Made by a program: the position numbers and the translations under genes
Source of the DNA: Promethearchaeota archaeon
GTDB taxonomy: Archaea; Asgardarchaeota; Lokiarchaeia; Sigyniarchaeales; SOKP01
Assembly (NCBI GenBank): GCA_029838195.1
Contig: JALGVJ010000002.1
Location: forward strand, 62,001-126,000
Length of the DNA: 64,000 nt
Direction: 5' to 3'
In this document: positions 9,179 through 19,825 of the stretch, piece by piece
Layout of the letters: every line of letters begins with the position of its first letter
Position numbering within the stretch: position 1 is the stretch's first letter
Notes under the pieces: generated by a model
What the model was told of the DNA's origin: nothing
The model's database searches: none
What the model saw: only the letters and a program-made list of their open reading frames with translations

Positions 9179-12100
9179 TCATTCTTTTTTGGGAACTATT
9201 ATTCCCAAATTAATTAAGTTTTCCATGGCTTCAATAATTAAATCTTCATTTTTGTCTGCCATTAAATCAAAAATAATATCTAATTTGAAATCATCATGTT
9301 CTCTTAAATAGGATTCTATAACATGTAATACCCGATTTTCTAAGGACGATAATTCTCGTAATTCTTTAATCTTTTGAAATCGAGTTTTCTCATCAATAAG
9401 AACAAAATAATCCTTATAATAAAGTTCGAGTACTTCATTTAAAATATCTGGAATTCCCTCTTTAAAAGGAGTCATGTTACCATAGAATTCCTCTAATTCT
9501 TTACTAAAATGTATCGAAATTTTTTCTGCTAATTCGTATAATTTTTCTTTTAATCTTTCAGAACTCCTTTTGTTAAGAATTAAAATGGTTCGCAATCGTT
9601 GATAATCAAAAATTAACGTATAAAAATATTTAAAATCAATTTCCATGGTTTTACCTTTTTCCTCAGTTAATTTTTCCATTGTTTCTTGTTCTGTTATTGT
9701 TGTTCCTATTGTGATTATGGCTTGGATGAATCCTGATAATAATTGGGGATCAATATCTTTGAAAAAGGAATAAGCTTGGGAATAGAGAGGAATACCAGAC
9801 TCCTCATGCATGAAAAATATGGCTTGAATATTTCGAATATCCTTGAATTTCTGGGTTTTAGCTTTTAAAGCCAATACCTTTCTTTCTCTTCGTGGTTTGA
9901 TTACACGTGCTCTCAAGCCAATAATACCAAGGGAAGTTGTAGCTCCAATTGATACAGCTACCAAAATCCATAGCCAATAAGCTGGAACAGGTCTTTCTGA
10001 AATGAAGATCAAAATGGAATATTCCTTCGTTTGATAAATTTTGCTCTCTTTAAATATTATCAGCGTTAATTTATAATTACCAATAACATTTTCAGGAAGA
10101 TCCAAGTTTAAAATGTAAGTGCCATTTTTAAGGTTTTGAAATTGTCCCGTCCCATATTCCCATGAATAAGATATGTTTGCATCTTTAATTAAATTCTTTT
10201 TACTATCTGTTAGCAGGATGATAATGGTAATTGAATCGCCTTCGTATGCTTGAATCGAGTCTTGAAAATTAATCGCATTCACATTAAATTCTATTTGTTC
10301 CACCTCTAATTGAAACATGAAAGTAGTGGTTGAATAATCAGTTTTTTGAAATTCCACATGCAAGGCATTTATCCCAAGAGAAAAATTTTCTGATGTTATA
10401 GTCAACGAAATTTCGTACCAATTATCATCATCCGATTTTTCTAATTTTATTTCATGTTCTCCTAAGTGTAGAGTAAAAATAGCCCCTGATAAATATACTT
10501 TATCAATTTCTCCATAGGCACGGGCTCTTAATGTTAATTTATCATTATACCTTACTCCAATGACTTCATTTTCATTAATTTTCTCATCATCAACATGAAC
10601 AGTTAAACTCACATATTGGGGGTTAATGATTACAAAAATGTTAATAAATCCCGTTGCGAAACCAGGCTTATTTAATTCAATGAGACAAGAATGTTTCCCC
10701 ATCGCAAGTCCCGAAGTATTTAATTGAATTATGAAACCCTCTGAACGATTCTCAATACTAAATGTACTACTCCACGTGACAGAACAATTAGCTCCTTCTA
10801 TCAATTCGCTAGTAGCGGAAATCGAATAATTTGCCTTAACATTAACAATTTCATTTTTGTAAGAATTAAACAACGTATTATTCGAGTCAACATTAGTTTC
10901 AATGGGGTGAATAATTAATAAGATCGAATTAGCTGTAGTTCCAAAATCCGTCTTATTCGCATTAATGATAATGGTATAGGTTTTTATTACGCCTTCTTCG
11001 GGTAAATCATTAGTTGAAAAATTGAGAGTATACGTGCCATTATAATGATCTGTAATATTATAAAATTTTTGCCAATTTGTTGAAATATTCGCCGGATAAA
11101 GGGGAGCTCCATCCTTTACTCCCTTGAGATTTATTCTACAAATAGCAAATGAATTACTCGTGGCATTAATTGCTTCACTGGGTATTTCAATTATCATGCT
11201 TGGTTTAATTATTTTCAAATGAATGAGATGATTTCTTGTAATATTTTCAAAAAATGTTTTAGAAGCATTAAAAGAGAAATAATAATCGCCTAAATCTAAG
11301 GAACTCGTGTCTATATCTCCAAAATAAATACCATTTCCTAAATATGTCATAGTCCCAAAGGAACCGTAAGTAGAATTATAAGAAACTTCAGCATAAGTAA
11401 TACTTTCATTGAAATCAGTATCGGTTAGATTAACCTTTAGCAAAAGGGGCTCTCCAGCAGCTTGTTCAAAATAATCTTTTACCGCCGTCAAATTTACATG
11501 ATGCCATGCAATAAAACTCAACTCTTTATATCCTATTTTATTTCTATATAAATAAGACTGATTATTAGACCAGAATATTTTAACAATATATTTACCCACG
11601 GACATGTTATCGCCTACTATGAAATTTCCAATTTTCACGTTATAGTCCTCAGGTTCTTTCCAGTTGTCCATGAGTATCGTTCCGTTAGGATAATAAATTG
11701 TATAATTAACAATAGTATTAGCTAAAGGAAGCGAATCATCTAGCGTAATATTTATACGGAATTTATCTCCATGAGTCAATTTTGAAAGATCGAGAAATTG
11801 GGTCCCATTCCAAGTAGCTATATTTCCTTCTATTAAATAATTCCCGCTAATTGCCTCGAATTTCCATAAACCTTCTGATAATATTTCATTTGATATTTTT
11901 AATTTTGTTGATCCAAGATCAACACCCTCGCAATTCTGCCTTTGTTGTTCATAAAAACCATCCAGTATGGATGTAAAATTCCAGTCTGAAGGTTTTTCAA
12001 TTTCCGCCCAACTTTGATATCCCGTAGGAATAGTTATTGAAGCTTCTAAGTACCAATTAACTTGGGCTCCTACGGAATAATAACTTCCCTCTTTACCTGA

Positions 12101-13180
12101 AACCGTAGAATTAAAGCTTTTTGTTAAAAAGGATCTAATAGTAATAGAATCTATTATGAAATCAGAAGCATCAGACATGTTATTATAAATGGTAAAATCT
12201 ACTTGGCCCGCTTGCGACCTATCTCTTTCAATATAAGTATATCCATTACCTGAAGTAACATTAGAATAAGTATGATTTTGATTGAACTCATTATCGTAGA
12301 TTCTTATTAATCCTGATGCGTTTGGTTCCGTCCAGAGATTAAACTTGGCATTATCCAATAAAAGAGTGGGATCTGAGGAGGATTTAACTTCGGATTCCGC
12401 TTCAACATGAATACCCATTTTTAAAGTTATATTTCCTAGAGCTTTTTGACCAAAAGTTAGTGGATTAAAAAATAAAGTAAATGTTGTCCACGAATTATAA
12501 ATGGAATTATTAAAATGCAACGTATTATTTTTTTCCATTCCATTGCAAATAATTGCAATATACAAGCTTGCGTTGAGAATAGCACTTGAATCATAATAAT
12601 AATCAATAGAAAAGCTTGCTATTTTAGAAGAAAATTCCTCAGGGATTGTTAAGTTTTGATAATAATATGCGTAATGCCCTATTTCAAAACCAATATTTCT
12701 AACAATAGTAATTGATACACTTCCACTTGGATTTCCCTTGGTATCTTCATATTGATGGTCAAATCCTTCTTTAGAAGTATCATTTTCAATATAATACCAT
12801 CCCTCCATACCAGTATTAAAGCCACCATTAATTGCCCAATCTTTCTTTTTAGATACACCCTCAAAAGTAATATTCACGTTTTTAGAAGTCCAATCTTGAG
12901 CGATTGCAAAACTAATGTTTTCCCCCGAGTTTATATTTGTAAAAATATTTGAAACATTAGCGTATTGATTCACGCGCAAGGGATTTCCATTGGTTTCCGT
13001 GGAAGCGAGAGGCGTATTTTTAATGCCTTCATTTTCATCCTTCTTAGTTTTATTATAAAAATCATTCTTTTCATTCCTTATTAGATTAGGTGTAAATTCA
13101 GGGTTTAAAACTAAAAATAAGTTTAAATATAAACCCATTAAGACCAATAAAATTAATTTAAAGCATTTTTTCTTTCTCAT
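9179..13180 (-). CDS. giant surface protein: Ig-like repeats, one TM helix, longin-like cytosolic tail
   Basis: A 1333-aa type I membrane protein. A signal peptide (MRKKKCFKLILLVLMGLYL) is followed by an extracellular region rich in N-x-S/T glycosylation sequons. From about residue 560 to 1060 there are about five tandem beta-sandwich repeats of 90-100 aa, each with an NGTY-L or NGIY-like strand. A single TM helix (about 1070-1092, YWLWILVAVSIGATTSLGII) is followed by a basic stop-transfer segment. The cytosolic ~240 residues contain a longin/roadblock-like domain (IFFMHEESGIPLYSQAY, then LLSGFIQAII) and a final winged-helix-like segment (LSSLENRVLHVIESYL). The architecture suggests adhesion or sensing linked to cytosolic GTPase-type signalling, which is inferred. 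Confidence 0.82.
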   Translation of the reverse strand: MRKKKCFKLILLVLMGLYLNLFLVLNPEFTPNLIRNEKNDFYNKTKKDENEGIKNTPLASTETNGNPLRVNQYANVSNIFTNINSGENISFAIAQDWTSKNVNITFEGVSKKKDWAINGGFNTGMEGWYYIENDTSKEGFDHQYEDTKGNPSGSVSITIVRNIGFEIGHYAYYYQNLTIPEEFSSKIASFSIDYYYDSSAILNASLYIAIICNGMEKNNTLHFNNSIYNSWTTFTLFFNPLTFGQKALGNITLKMGIHVEAESEVKSSSDPTLLLDNAKFNLWTEPNASGLIRIYDNEFNQNHTYSNVTSGNGYTYIERDRSQAGQVDFTIYNNMSDASDFIIDSITIRSFLTKSFNSTVSGKEGSYYSVGAQVNWYLEASITIPTGYQSWAEIEKPSDWNFTSILDGFYEQQRQNCEGVDLGSTKLKISNEILSEGLWKFEAISGNYLIEGNIATWNGTQFLDLSKLTHGDKFRINITLDDSLPLANTIVNYTIYYPNGTILMDNWKEPEDYNVKIGNFIVGDNMSVGKYIVKIFWSNNQSYLYRNKIGYKELSFIAWHHVNLTAVKDYFEQAAGEPLLLKVNLTDTDFNESITYAEVSYNSTYGSFGTMTYLGNGIYFGDIDTSSLDLGDYYFSFNASKTFFENITRNHLIHLKIIKPSMIIEIPSEAINATSNSFAICRINLKGVKDGAPLYPANISTNWQKFYNITDHYNGTYTLNFSTNDLPEEGVIKTYTIIINANKTDFGTTANSILLIIHPIETNVDSNNTLFNSYKNEIVNVKANYSISATSELIEGANCSVTWSSTFSIENRSEGFIIQLNTSGLAMGKHSCLIELNKPGFATGFINIFVIINPQYVSLTVHVDDEKINENEVIGVRYNDKLTLRARAYGEIDKVYLSGAIFTLHLGEHEIKLEKSDDDNWYEISLTITSENFSLGINALHVEFQKTDYSTTTFMFQLEVEQIEFNVNAINFQDSIQAYEGDSITIIILLTDSKKNLIKDANISYSWEYGTGQFQNLKNGTYILNLDLPENVIGNYKLTLIIFKESKIYQTKEYSILIFISERPVPAYWLWILVAVSIGATTSLGIIGLRARVIKPRRERKVLALKAKTQKFKDIRNIQAIFFMHEESGIPLYSQAYSFFKDIDPQLLSGFIQAIITIGTTITEQETMEKLTEEKGKTMEIDFKYFYTLIFDYQRLRTILILNKRSSERLKEKLYELAEKISIHFSKELEEFYGNMTPFKEGIPDILNEVLELYYKDYFVLIDEKTRFQKIKELRELSSLENRVLHVIESYLREHDDFKLDIIFDLMADKNEDLIIEAMENLINLGIIVPKKE

Positions 13181-13270
13181 TTAATTTATAAAGTTCAACA
13201 AATTTCATAATAATTATATTTTCGAACAATTTCATAAAATTCGAAAAATTGAATAAATAAGTTTTCCAGA

Positions 13271-13648
13271 TCATTCTTTTTTAATTCTAATCTCATTTAT
13301 CCCTATCCAATCTTTTGCTTCCTCAAAATCCTTAACAATTTTACGGTTGGGTGAACCCGCTTCTTGAATTAATACTTCAAATTCTTTTTTTAAAAGAGGA
13401 TTTTTCGAAATTATGAACACCGATTTTTCTAATTTTTCATTATTTTTTTTTAAAAAATCAAGAACTTTATCGAATGATTGTAAGTGCAATAAAACGGCAT
13501 CTAACAAATCTACGATTACAGAAAATTTTTCTACATTCATAGTAAGGTTTTCAAAGTCTTCGATAAAAACATCCGTTACCGAAGGAGGAAACGTCCCAAT
13601 TGCTTTAATATATAAGATATTATCTTCTATTTTTTCTATTTTATACAT
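13271..13648 (-). CDS. STAS/SpoIIAA-like small protein
   Basis: A 125-aa alpha/beta protein whose layout (strand IEDNILYIKAIGT, helix FIEDFENLT, strand FSVIVDLLDA, helix SFDKVLDFLK, strand SVFIISKNPLL, then FEEAKDWIG) fits STAS/SpoIIAA-like proteins, which bind partners or lipids. The open frame extends upstream to 13711, but I choose the ATG at 13648 because gaggt lies seven bases before it and the upstream extension looks non-conserved. It sits directly upstream of the giant surface protein on the same strand (90-bp gap), so the two may be co-transcribed. Confidence 0.62.
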   Translation of the reverse strand: MYKIEKIEDNILYIKAIGTFPPSVTDVFIEDFENLTMNVEKFSVIVDLLDAVLLHLQSFDKVLDFLKKNNEKLEKSVFIISKNPLLKKEFEVLIQEAGSPNRKIVKDFEEAKDWIGINEIRIKKE

Positions 13649-13883
13649 CGCACGTACCTCAATTGGTCTATTATATAGACTTTTAATAATAATATAAATT
13701 TTTGTCTTCATGTTGGTATTTTAACATGAAATCCCGCTAATATGATTAAAAATGAAAAATGTGGGAAGTAAAAAAAAGTATTATAAATTTTTAAAGGCGA
13801 GAATCGTGAAACGTATCTTTTACGAAAAAGCAAATATATCTCCGTGATATACTTTTTATTTTATTTAACTTTTTCCAAAATTA

Positions 13884-14840
13884 ATGGAAAATATACGAAA
13901 GGACTCCGCTTCTCCATCATCATGGATAAAATTCCTCTCCTTCCTTTTATTGGTGCTGACGACTCTTTTGTGGGGCACTACTTTTATTATTACCAAGAAT
14001 GTGGTCTCTCACGTCCCCGTTTTTTTTTATATATCGATTCGTTTCCTCTTTGCCCTCATCGTTCTTGTACCAATAATACTCTTTCGTTTAAAAGAAGTAA
14101 ATAAGGCATTAATTCGAGCGGGAATTCTAAACGGATTAATATATTTTCTCGCTCTTTCAACACAAACCATTGGTTTGCAAACAACCACGGCGGGAAAAGC
14201 AGGATTTATTACGGGGTTAAATAGTTTAATCGTCCCCTTTTTAATGTGGGTTGGTTTTAAAAAACCGGTAAAAAAAAGAATTTGGGCATCGGTAATAATT
14301 TCTGTGGTAGGAATGCTTCTATTAATGGTTGATGAAGTTTCCGGATTCGTTATCGGGGATATTTTTGAAATTTTTTGCGCTTTTTTTTGCGCAATTTATA
14401 TTATTTTAGTAGATTATCACGTCAATATTAAACAACTTGATGTGCATGCGTATTGTTTCACGCAAATCGTGATGGTTTTTTTAGCAAGTTCATTGACGAT
14501 GGTTATCAGCAATGAAACTTTTATCATTAAAAATTTATCCCTACCTTTTTGGCTGGTAATGATGTATTTAGGTGCTATTGTCACTTCTTTAACATTCATT
14601 TTTCAAAATCAAGCGCAAGTACACGTGGAACCTTCAAAAACAGCCATTATTTTTGCGCTTGAACCCGTTTTTGCCCTTCTTTTTGCCTCGTTTTTAATTG
14701 GAGATGAAAAAATTACGCTTCAAGGATTAATAGGCTGTAGTTTAATTTTCGTGGCAATTCTCTTAGCCGTGATCAAAAATAATGGATGGGAATTTAAGCA
14801 CGAATTAAAAGATAATATCCTTCTTCAAAATGATAAATAA
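13884..14840 (+). CDS. EamA/DMT-superfamily membrane transporter
   Basis: A 318-aa integral membrane protein with about ten hydrophobic helices arranged as two EamA halves. Typical signatures are LLWGTTFIITKNVV in the first helix, PVFFYISIRFLFALIVLVPII, and in the second half LEPVFALLFASFLIGDEKITLQGLIGCSLIFVAILLA (the PV-A family motif). Family members export amino acids or metabolites. No adjacent gene points to the substrate. The tail after the last helix is short and hydrophilic. Confidence 0.9.
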   Translation: MENIRKDSASPSSWIKFLSFLLLVLTTLLWGTTFIITKNVVSHVPVFFYISIRFLFALIVLVPIILFRLKEVNKALIRAGILNGLIYFLALSTQTIGLQTTTAGKAGFITGLNSLIVPFLMWVGFKKPVKKRIWASVIISVVGMLLLMVDEVSGFVIGDIFEIFCAFFCAIYIILVDYHVNIKQLDVHAYCFTQIVMVFLASSLTMVISNETFIIKNLSLPFWLVMMYLGAIVTSLTFIFQNQAQVHVEPSKTAIIFALEPVFALLFASFLIGDEKITLQGLIGCSLIFVAILLAVIKNNGWEFKHELKDNILLQNDK

Positions 14841-15113
14841 ATTTTTCCAAAATATCGTTTATTTCTTTATTATCTATTCAAATTAATGTTATTAGCAGAT
14901 TAAGATGAGCTTATGTAATGATAAAAAAGGATCATGAACATGAGATAAAACCTAAGTGAGATTATTGCTTTTCATTCATGTTTTTTAAATATAATAATTT
15001 CTTTTGATTTAATTATCATGACTCGTGAAGGAGTGTTATTGAATTATTTTCCATAAACCGAAATTTTTTTATATTCGAATTGTTAGGATAATTGAAAATA
15101 AATATTATGGTGA

Positions 15114-17270
15114 ATGTATATTAATTGTTCAGCAGAGGTTTGTAATTTAGATATCTTATCTGAGGAAGAAGAGCATGAGTCTTTTTTTGAAGAACATTAT
15201 TGGTACTTTATAATACCTGCTTCAATATTACTGGCCATTTCCATAATTCTTGACTTCTTCACGAAAGAACCTTTTTTAAGTCAATTAATAGCAGCAATTT
15301 CCATTTTACTTTCCAGTTATGGCGTAGTATCGGAAGCTATTAAAAACGTAAAGGAGCGAAAAATTACAGCAAATTTATTGATGTTAATTGCCGCAGTAGC
15401 TTCTTTTTTCATTCTTCATGGACAAGAAGGAGCTACCGCAATTTTATTATATTCTATTGCAGAACACATTGAAGAGCTTACCACTGAAAAATCAAAATCT
15501 GCGATAAAACAATTGTTGGAGCTTGCTCCCGATGAAGCCTTATTAAAAAAGGATAAAGAATATATCCGGGTTCCAACAAGTAGCGTCGAACTTGGGAACA
15601 TAATAGGGGTAAAACCGGGAATGAAAATTCCTTTAGATGGGATTATTGTTAAGGGAAATTGTTATGTAAATGAAAGTGCGATAACAGGAGAATCTATACC
15701 AGTTTTTAAAAAAGTAAACGATGAAGTTTATGCCGGAACTCTTGTAACAGATAATTTTATCGATATAAAAATAACTAAAGATAGTTCGAATACCTTGGTG
15801 GCTCAAATTGCCCGTTCTATTCAAGACGCTCTTAAAAATAAAAGTAAAAAAGAAAAATTTATCGAGCGGTTTGCAAGATATTACACACCCATAATATTGG
15901 CTTCCGCTATTTTTGTAATGATCGTGCCCCCATTAGTTTTTAATTTAGATTTTAATTCTTGGTTTTATAAGGGATTGGTTTTATTAGTAGTCTCTTGTCC
16001 TTGTGCCTTAACGTTATCCACGCCCCTAACTAATATTGCGGCTTTAACGAAATTAGCACGTGAAGGTATCTTGGTGAAAGGAAACCGGTATATTGAACTT
16101 GTTAATGAATTAGAACTGTTCGCTTTTGATAAAACGGGGACTTTAACCGAGGGAAATTTGAGAGTGTATGAGATCAAGTCGTATAATTCTAGTGCTCAAG
16201 ATGTGTTGTCAATCGCAGCAAGCTTGGAAAATCTTTCGGAACATCCCATTGCTAAAGCCATTTTAAGATATGCCAAAGAACAAGCAGTCCCTTTAATTTC
16301 CGTAGAGCAATTTGAAATTTTTCCGGGAAAAGGAATCAAAGGAAAAATTAATGGAGAGATTTATTTCGTGGGGAATAATGCGCTAATAAAAAATTTGGAT
16401 TATGAAATCCCACGACAAGACATGGAAGAAATTGAGAGAACAGGCACCATTCCTATTTTGGTAGGAAATGAAAAGAATCTCTTAGGAATCATTACTATTC
16501 GAGATGTATTAAGGCTTGATGCTCCTATTCTCATAAACGGTTTAAAAGAGAGGAAATATAAAACAGTCCTAATATCTGGTGATAAACAAACCGTATGTAA
16601 TTCCATAGGGTCCTCCTTGGATATTGATGAAATCCGTGGTGAATTAATCCCTGAACAAAAAAATCAAGAAATTTTAGAATTAAAAAAGAAATATAAAGGT
16701 GTTGCCATGGTGGGCGATGGTATTAATGATGCTCCTGCCTTAACCACCAGCGATTTGGGAATAGCAATTGGAGCTTCTGCCACGGATTTAACTCTTGAAA
16801 CGGCGGATGTTATTATAATGAATGATCGATTGGTAAATATTCTAAAATACATTGATATTTCCAAAAAAGCTAATCGAATCATCAAACAGAATATTTGGAC
16901 ATCTATTATCATAAAAGTATCTTTTGCGATTCTTACGGTATTAGGATTAATGACTCTCTGGCTTGCCGTTGGCATTGGAGATGTGGGTGTTTCCCTTTTA
17001 GTCTTTGCCAATGGATTAAGAGTTTTTCGATATAAAAACGTGTTTGAATCTATCGATGCTGAAATGATGAAAAATGAAGCAAAAATATTAGTCTGCAATA
17101 ATTGTCAAACAAGAAAAATTATTCCTCAACATCATGGGAGAGATATGATATTAGAAGATGATAAATTGGTATGTTGGAGAAAAATGCTTATAGATGAAAA
17201 TTTAGAACCATGTGAAGAAGAACTTCCTTTAGATTGTCCTATTTGTAATCAAAAATATGACCTTCAATAA
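15114..17270 (+). CDS. P1B-type heavy-metal ATPase (Zn/Cd type) with Cys-rich tail
   Basis: Metal-exporting P-type ATPase of 718 aa. The membrane metal site SCPCALTLSTPL (CPC near residue 295), the phosphorylation motif DKTGTLTEG (Asp near 338), the SEHPIAKAI motif and the hinge GDGINDAPAL are present. CPCAL-STP suggests a Zn/Cd/Co-type pump rather than copper. There is no N-terminal HMA domain, only a short acidic start with two cysteines. The last ~60 residues form a Cys-rich extension (LVCNNCQ, IPQHHG, LVCW, LDCPICNQKYD) related to the tail of the copper pump at 41297. The start is fixed by a stop codon immediately upstream. Confidence 0.9.
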   Translation: MYINCSAEVCNLDILSEEEEHESFFEEHYWYFIIPASILLAISIILDFFTKEPFLSQLIAAISILLSSYGVVSEAIKNVKERKITANLLMLIAAVASFFILHGQEGATAILLYSIAEHIEELTTEKSKSAIKQLLELAPDEALLKKDKEYIRVPTSSVELGNIIGVKPGMKIPLDGIIVKGNCYVNESAITGESIPVFKKVNDEVYAGTLVTDNFIDIKITKDSSNTLVAQIARSIQDALKNKSKKEKFIERFARYYTPIILASAIFVMIVPPLVFNLDFNSWFYKGLVLLVVSCPCALTLSTPLTNIAALTKLAREGILVKGNRYIELVNELELFAFDKTGTLTEGNLRVYEIKSYNSSAQDVLSIAASLENLSEHPIAKAILRYAKEQAVPLISVEQFEIFPGKGIKGKINGEIYFVGNNALIKNLDYEIPRQDMEEIERTGTIPILVGNEKNLLGIITIRDVLRLDAPILINGLKERKYKTVLISGDKQTVCNSIGSSLDIDEIRGELIPEQKNQEILELKKKYKGVAMVGDGINDAPALTTSDLGIAIGASATDLTLETADVIIMNDRLVNILKYIDISKKANRIIKQNIWTSIIIKVSFAILTVLGLMTLWLAVGIGDVGVSLLVFANGLRVFRYKNVFESIDAEMMKNEAKILVCNNCQTRKIIPQHHGRDMILEDDKLVCWRKMLIDENLEPCEEELPLDCPICNQKYDLQ

Positions 17271-17679
17271 TTTTTATCTTTATTTATTTTTTCACTCATT
17301 CGAACAGAATTAGAGGAAAAGCATTGTTTTAATTTAATTTCAAGCCAACAAATCAATTTTTTCAATAAAGTGGTTTAAGAGACTTCTACAATCTTTAAGA
17401 AATTCTTTTACTTTATACTAATAGTGCTTTGCATTAGATATAAAAGCTTCCTTAAAAACTCCTTCCACATGACCGTCAATCTATTCCATTACTCATTTAA
17501 TAACCATTTTTCCCAGTACCATTTTTTCCCTAAAATTTCTTATCTACAAATTCTTTAAAAATTTTTTTCTTGAATGACTAATATTAGGAAAAAATTAACA
17601 TGGAAATGACGTTCATGGATTTAAATTTTAAATGGTATTTTTAAGAATTTTATTCACCCTCTTACCAAAGAAAGAACTT
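17271..17679. other. 409-bp intergenic region without recognisable gene
   Basis: This gap lies between the metal ATPase and the convergent metallohydrolase. I see AT-rich sequence with short T and A runs that may end both transcripts, but no open frame of useful length, no RNA fold that I can recognise and no clear repeat. Confidence 0.5.
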
Positions 17680-19590
17680 TTAATCCATTTTCTCATTTGA
17701 TACCATCCAAATAGGACTAGACCACGCCATGTTATTGTGCTCTAAAAAAATTCTCAAGTAATAGAAAACAAACTTTTCTTTATTATTATCGCATGTTAAT
17801 ACCATACAGTTGAAATTTTCCATATCTATTATCTTTTCTTTCACTTTTTTCGAATTTACATTAATTTTTTTAAAAATTTTATTATTTCTAATTATCTCAA
17901 TTTTTTCCATGAGAATTGGACTAATTAAATTGAAAATTAAGGCCCTTTTATTATAAAAACTAGGGTGATCTTTCAAATCTATAATATCGCCCATGAAAAA
18001 TTGTTCTAAATAAAATTCAATGATAACTCTTGGACCTGTCGTGCCATAACAACGACGCTGGTGTAGCGCTTCCCATAGAGACTCTCTTGAAAGTTCTTTA
18101 GCCCACAAACCCATTATTCCTGGTTTATATAACCCATTTTCAATTTCAATCGGGCCCGAAGGGAAAATCCCCAAATGATCATCTCCTCCCGCTGTAAAGC
18201 CTAATTTGTAGCCTTTTTCAAGAGCATCTCGTACGAAACTTCCTTTTTTCTCTAACACAACACCTTTTTCGCGAGCATGAGGGCCATGTCCATAGAATTT
18301 ATAGCGGGGAGGAATGGGATTCCCTTCATTAAATGGATATTCTTGATTGCCCCATGTAGAATAAATTTCCACTAATTTTTCTAATTCATTATCAAAAAAA
18401 TCCCAATTTCGATACCCGGGCCTTAATGCAGAGTGATGGCAAATCATTAATATCTTATCTTTCCATGGTCGAAGATTCTTTATTAATTTAGGAAGCGAAT
18501 TGTATTTATTCATTTCTGACCGGAATATTGGAATAGTATCCTCCTTGTAATAAATGCAAATATCGCCATATCCCGTAAACCATGTTCCATACTCATAGCC
18601 AAAAAATGTAATAAATTTCTGATCTTTGTTGAATCGTTGAATTAATTGCTTTATATCTTCAAAATCCCGGTCCGTTGTTTCCCATGAATGATCGTGTTCC
18701 GTACAAGTACCAAAATCCAATCCTGCCTTAATTAAGTTTTCAAAATATTCTTCTGGATCAATAATTCCATCACTTTTATTGGTATGCCCGTGAATGAACC
18801 CCCAAAAGAGTTTTCTCTCATTAGATGGATTTTTACAAGTTAAGGGATTTGAAGTGAACATTTTTTCATTAATTTCCCCTTCAAAATAATAGATCCCTTC
18901 TTCACTGATTTTTACTTCGATAGTATTGGAGAATCCCTTACTAAAATCATCTTTATGTAAAGTGGCGATAAATTTTTTGTTAGTATCGTTCTTTATTAAA
19001 AAAATTTTCAACGGCAAGGATAGCGAATTGTCTTCCACTAAATTATTATACTTATCTTCTAACCGAACAATAATCTTAAATGATTTATTGCAATCTATAG
19101 TGGAGGGATTAATAATCCTTATATGGTCAAATTTACCGTTTATTACTTGTAACGTAGGAATTGGATTAACTAGATGGGTAGTTCCATTCGGAAACTGAAT
19201 CAGTACTTCAATCTTTTTTTTCTTTTCCACAAATGATTGTACTAAAGTATTTGATACATGAAGTGTAAAGTTCGTGTTTTTTTTAATTCCTTTCTTCTCT
19301 AAAATTAAATATTTTATCAATAATTCTTTTCCGGTAATTACTAATGGAATGACTTTTGGATTGTTTGGAATTTTTAAAGTAAAAAATCCGTTTTCCAACG
19401 GATCATGATTTTGAAGAAAATACCAATCGTTTTTGTTATTTCTTCCTCCACGGAAGCGAAAAATGAGAAATGAGTTATAAAGCAAATCAAAATCAAGAGA
19501 AAATGAGAGCATTAAGTTAGTAAACTCTCTTACTTTTACCTTTTTAGGTTTTATAGTTATCTTTCTTAAATGAAATAAATTCTTCTTCAA
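17680..19590 (-). CDS. CehA/McbA-type PHP metallohydrolase (DUF3604-like)
   Basis: A 636-aa protein. The first ~255 residues are beta-rich and probably form sandwich domains. The catalytic PHP-like domain begins with FWGFIHGHTNKSDG (about residues 264-277, His-x-His and Asp metal ligands). It continues with GLDFGTCTEHDHSWE, FGYEYGTW, ICHHSALRPG, and ends with GFTAGGDDHLG and CYGTTGPRVI. This is the signature order of the CehA/McbA family, which includes carbaryl hydrolase and sugar-phosphate-type hydrolases. No signal peptide is evident, so it is probably cytosolic. The substrate is unknown. It is transcribed alone. Confidence 0.8.
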   Translation of the reverse strand: MKKNLFHLRKITIKPKKVKVREFTNLMLSFSLDFDLLYNSFLIFRFRGGRNNKNDWYFLQNHDPLENGFFTLKIPNNPKVIPLVITGKELLIKYLILEKKGIKKNTNFTLHVSNTLVQSFVEKKKKIEVLIQFPNGTTHLVNPIPTLQVINGKFDHIRIINPSTIDCNKSFKIIVRLEDKYNNLVEDNSLSLPLKIFLIKNDTNKKFIATLHKDDFSKGFSNTIEVKISEEGIYYFEGEINEKMFTSNPLTCKNPSNERKLFWGFIHGHTNKSDGIIDPEEYFENLIKAGLDFGTCTEHDHSWETTDRDFEDIKQLIQRFNKDQKFITFFGYEYGTWFTGYGDICIYYKEDTIPIFRSEMNKYNSLPKLIKNLRPWKDKILMICHHSALRPGYRNWDFFDNELEKLVEIYSTWGNQEYPFNEGNPIPPRYKFYGHGPHAREKGVVLEKKGSFVRDALEKGYKLGFTAGGDDHLGIFPSGPIEIENGLYKPGIMGLWAKELSRESLWEALHQRRCYGTTGPRVIIEFYLEQFFMGDIIDLKDHPSFYNKRALIFNLISPILMEKIEIIRNNKIFKKINVNSKKVKEKIIDMENFNCMVLTCDNNKEKFVFYYLRIFLEHNNMAWSSPIWMVSNEKMD

Positions 19591-19825
19591 TTTAAATTAT
19601 TTAATTTGAAATAGAGAAAAAATGTTTCTAAATTACAATTAAAGTGTCGGTAAAATGGTCTCCACTTAAAATTTCAAGTTAAAGCTTTGATTCCATCTGC
19701 TTGCTTTTTTCCTTTAGGATTGATGAAGATTCATCCATATAATTTAATGAAGCTATATTAGAGAATAAGAATGGTTTGAATTATCAATTATCCTGTATAA
19801 TTGCTCCTAAAAATCTTTTCTTTGT

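Noticed and set aside
13844..14104. 86-aa open frame overlapping the start of the DMT transporter
   Set aside because: It is an alternative frame of a gene with clear EamA motifs and has no support of its own.
14841..15113. Possible C/D-box or other small RNA upstream of the metal ATPase
   Set aside because: I see a gatga-like and atgat-like string but no matching D box or stable fold; it is not supportable by eye.
16664..17098. 144-aa antisense open frame inside the metal ATPase
   Set aside because: It is fully antisense to conserved P-type ATPase motifs and has biased composition with no domain match.
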